Part shown: piece after piece, positions 62,047 through 64,000 of the stretch
How positions within the stretch are numbered: position 1 is the first letter of the stretch
How the letters are laid out: each line of letters opens with the position of its first letter
NCBI GenBank assembly: GCA_958436175.1
Contig: CAUBJF010000008.1
Coordinates: 1-64,000, forward strand
Reading direction: 5' to 3'
Length of the DNA: 64,000 bases
From: an uncultured Muribaculaceae bacterium
GTDB lineage: Bacteria; Bacteroidota; Bacteroidia; Bacteroidales; Muribaculaceae
Made by a program: the position numbers and the translations under genes
The notes under the pieces: generated by a model
What the model was told of the DNA's origin: nothing
What the model saw: only the letters and a program-made list of their open reading frames with translations
Database searches by the model: none

Positions 62047-62879
62047 TTCGCGAGCTTGGCACGCAACTGGGGCAGATTGTCGGTACCGATGATGTCGACA
62101 CATTCGGCAATCTGCAGGTCCGCCCATGCTTCGGTGTCGGGGGCGCCCCAGAAGCGTATGAGCTTGCCGTCTTTATGAGCACGCGAGATGAGGTCGCGCA
62201 TGATGGCGAGGTTGTCGGCATCTATTTCGCCGGTGCCGTCCCAGGTCATGAAGTCTTCATAGTTGTCGCTGACGACGGGGACGAGCGTGGTGGGCGTGCC
62301 GTTGCCGATCTCGGAGAATTTGCCGTCGAGGAAGGCGTAGCGTATGCTGTCGTTAGGAAGGGTCTCCATAGGTCGCGCACCCGAGAAAAAGAGAAGTATA
62401 GGGCCCTCGACGAACTTACCGTTCTCGACGCGACAGAACTTGTCGGCATGTTCGGCCAAGTACGGGCGTAGGGCTGTGTAGAACTCGTCGCCGTCGCGCT
62501 TGATGTCGATCATCAGGTAGAAAGGCTTTTCGGCACCGGGATAGACGCTTCCGATACGGTCTATACGGCTGAAGAGGCTGTCCATGTACATTTCCTGAAG
62601 CGTCGAGAGAGTCGACGGGTCTTCGGGAAGGTCGTGTGCCACCAGCATGCGGCCGTCGACGAGGTAGCAGTCGGCCTCGACGCAGTTGAATCCGTTGGCA
62701 AGGGCCTCTGTAAGGGCTCCGGGACGGGAGTAGTCGTTGTGGGAGAATGCGCGGTAGAGTATTTCGACGCTGTCGGCGGGAATGCTTTCCGATTCAGCTT
62801 TTTCAGTGGATTTGGACGTGCATGAAGCGCTAAGTATCAGGGCTGTGGCAGCCGCAATGGCGGGAACGATTTTGAGCAT
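62043..62879 (-). CDS. GDPD/PI-PLC-like phosphodiesterase lipoprotein
   Basis: A 278-residue lipoprotein (signal ending LSASC). The phosphodiesterase-barrel signature is visible: SHNDYSRPG, then VEADCYL and MLVAHDLPED, the last matching the H/E/D metal and catalytic pattern of the PI-PLC-like/GDPD group. It may cleave glycerophosphodiesters or a similar polar head. I start at MLKIVPAIAAA, which gives a normal signal peptide and lies after the -7 box. It leads the XylR-thioredoxin operon. Confidence 0.82.
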   Translation of the reverse strand: MLKIVPAIAAATALILSASCTSKSTEKAESESIPADSVEILYRAFSHNDYSRPGALTEALANGFNCVEADCYLVDGRMLVAHDLPEDPSTLSTLQEMYMDSLFSRIDRIGSVYPGAEKPFYLMIDIKRDGDEFYTALRPYLAEHADKFCRVENGKFVEGPILLFFSGARPMETLPNDSIRYAFLDGKFSEIGNGTPTTLVPVVSDNYEDFMTWDGTGEIDADNLAIMRDLISRAHKDGKLIRFWGAPDTEAWADLQIAECVDIIGTDNLPQLRAKLAK

Positions 62880-62913
62880 GATGGCGATAGGTATAAGATT
62901 TGGATTAGAGATA

Positions 62914-62921
62914 CAAATGTA
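62914..62921 (-). promoter_or_regulatory. -7 box of the GDPD-like gene
   Basis: TACATTTG on the minus strand, 34 bases before the ATG at 62879. Confidence 0.55.
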
Positions 62922-62975
62922 GTCATAATCCTCGATATTTATGCAGCACACCCTGAAAAACTCAGCTTTTTTGTT

Positions 62976-62983
62976 TACATTTG
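62976..62983 (+). promoter_or_regulatory. -7 box of the LRR gene
   Basis: TACATTTG, 21 bases before the ATG at 63005. The same octamer is used by the divergent GDPD-like gene. Confidence 0.55.
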
Positions 62984-63004
62984 TAGTTCGATAAATGCCC
63001 GACG

Positions 63005-64000
63005 ATGCAACGCCGATTTCTATGTGCTATAATGTTTTATACGGGGCTGGCGGTCTGCTGCCATGCCCTGGAGCTTAATTGCACTCCCGGTGCACTGCGT
63101 TCGCTTGCCGGCGATCCGTCTTCCGTGACAACCCTTACCGTCAGGGGCAGCGTCGATGCCTCGGACCTTTTTTTCATTGCCGAAGAAATGAATGCGCTCC
63201 GAAGTCTCGACCTTTCCGGCTCGACCATAGCCGCATCGACCATCATATCGCCTTCAGGGGTCAGCCGTACGTGGCCTTCGGGCATGATTCCCGACGGAGT
63301 CTTCGCCGCTTCGGGGCTTGAGGAGATTGTACTCCCGGCTGTCGGCACGCTGTATGTCGGCCCCTGTGCCTTCATGGGCAGCAAATTGAAGAAACTCGAC
63401 ATCGTTTCGGGCGAATACCGTTTCGGCGAAGCGGCCTTTGCCGGATGCGATGATATGCAGACTGTACGCATATCGGCTGCATCGACATCGGAAGGCTACC
63501 TATTCCATCGCTGCAAGTCGCTCATTTCCGCCGACATATCGGGTTTCACCTCCGTATCGGTTTCCGATTTCGCCGACTGCACGTCACTTCGTTCGGTATG
63601 CAGTACGGAAAGTCTTGTAAGCATAGGCCGGGATGCTTTCGCCCGTACGGCCTTGCAGGAAATCGACCTCTCAGAGGCCGGACACCTCGGCAGCATAGGC
63701 GACCGGGCTTTCTACGGCGACACTGCACTGATAAGGGTCATCCTTTCTGCAAACAGCGATATAGCTCTGGGCGAGGGCGTATTTTTCGGCTGCACCGCCA
63801 TGCAGGCGCTCACACTGCCGTCCCGTCTCTCCGTCATTCCCGACTATGCCCTTGCAGATACTCGCTCGCTGACATCCCTCGCCCTGCCCTCCTCGCTCCG
63901 AAGTATAGGAAATAGTGCCATGGCGAACGCATCGTCGCTCGGCTATCTTGATGCCAGGGGGATTAAGGAAGTCCCTGCGACAGAGGCTGACGTATGGCGC
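63005..64000 (+). CDS. BspA-like leucine-rich repeat surface protein (partial)
   Basis: The frame opens at MQRRFLCAIMFYTGLAVCCHA and runs off the end of the window, so at least 332 residues. After a signal peptide it contains repeats of the BspA/LRR_5 type: about 22-24 residues with patterns such as IPDGVFAASGLEEIVLP, VGPCAFMGSKLKKLDI and IGNSAMANASSLGYLD. Such proteins bind host or bacterial surfaces and often carry a C-terminal sorting or anchor domain, which here is out of view. Confidence 0.85.
   Translation, partial: MQRRFLCAIMFYTGLAVCCHALELNCTPGALRSLAGDPSSVTTLTVRGSVDASDLFFIAEEMNALRSLDLSGSTIAASTIISPSGVSRTWPSGMIPDGVFAASGLEEIVLPAVGTLYVGPCAFMGSKLKKLDIVSGEYRFGEAAFAGCDDMQTVRISAASTSEGYLFHRCKSLISADISGFTSVSVSDFADCTSLRSVCSTESLVSIGRDAFARTALQEIDLSEAGHLGSIGDRAFYGDTALIRVILSANSDIALGEGVFFGCTAMQALTLPSRLSVIPDYALADTRSLTSLALPSSLRSIGNSAMANASSLGYLDARGIKEVPATEADVWR

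Overview
The window reads as chromosomal DNA of a fairly GC-rich member of the Bacteroidales, probably close to Muribaculaceae; the family-level call is inference. Pointers are repeated TAnnTTTG -7 promoter boxes, three of them with a TTTG -33 box 19-20 bases upstream, lipoproteins with acidic residues after the lipid-bearing Cys, two exported proteins with type IX secretion-like C-terminal domains, DUF4252, DUF3244 and DUF349 proteins, a XylR-like AraC regulator, and a large Bacteroidetes-type signal peptidase I.

Layout. 0.15-7.5 kb: a histidine kinase/response regulator pair divergent from a TolC/HlyD/ABC/FtsX-type efflux operon. 7.5-13.3 kb: a visibly AT-rich accessory stretch with an ECF sigma factor and a four-helix membrane partner, a surface lipoprotein followed by a possible 27-residue membrane peptide, a nested inverted-repeat element, tRNA-Leu(CAA), and a P-loop ATPase with a PD-(D/E)XK-like tail behind a perfect 17-bp inverted repeat. 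13.3-15.3 kb: an ECF sigma/anti-sigma/twin DUF4252 operon. 15.5-22.3 kb: a GH2 beta-galactosidase with a ricin-like domain, an MBL-fold hydrolase, an RsmI-like methylase, a SemiSWEET and an OmpA-family protein. 22.6-30.1 kb: two type IX-type cargo proteins, one an M6 metalloprotease. 30.1-32.9 kb: pckA between two repeat-rich intergenic regions. 32.9-43.8 kb: a long co-directional run for envelope sugar assembly (flippase-like protein, two glycosyltransferases, LPS-core kinase, GT32-type transferase) mixed with polyamine, nucleoside, rRNA/tRNA, peptidoglycan and chloride-channel genes. 43.9-47.7 kb: CotH lipoprotein, then a DUF3244 protein divergent from a membrane-spanning TPR/HTH regulator. 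47.9-56.9 kb: DUF349 protein, lipid-linked sugar transferase, AddA/RecB-like helicase-nuclease, signal peptidase I, WbqC-family protein. 57.1-59.5 kb: an AT-rich HindVP-type restriction-modification cassette. 59.5-64 kb: TlpA-like thioredoxin, XylR-like regulator, GDPD-like lipoprotein, and an LRR surface protein cut by the window end.

The clearest unusual structure is the restriction-modification cassette, which lies between two nearly identical 224-bp copies of the 3' end of the WbqC-family gene: the left copy completes the gene and the right copy is an orphan fragment. This is the signature of insertion with a long target duplication. Other notable signals are three genes whose start codon lies exactly 4 bases after the -7 box (predicted leaderless mRNAs), three copies of GTATGCAAAT between the DUF3244 gene and its divergent regulator, an abrupt composition change inside that regulator gene, a nested inverted-repeat element with an alternative pairing partner, a dispersed palindromic repeat, and a 52-bp purine-rich tandem array mirrored by a pyrimidine-rich block.
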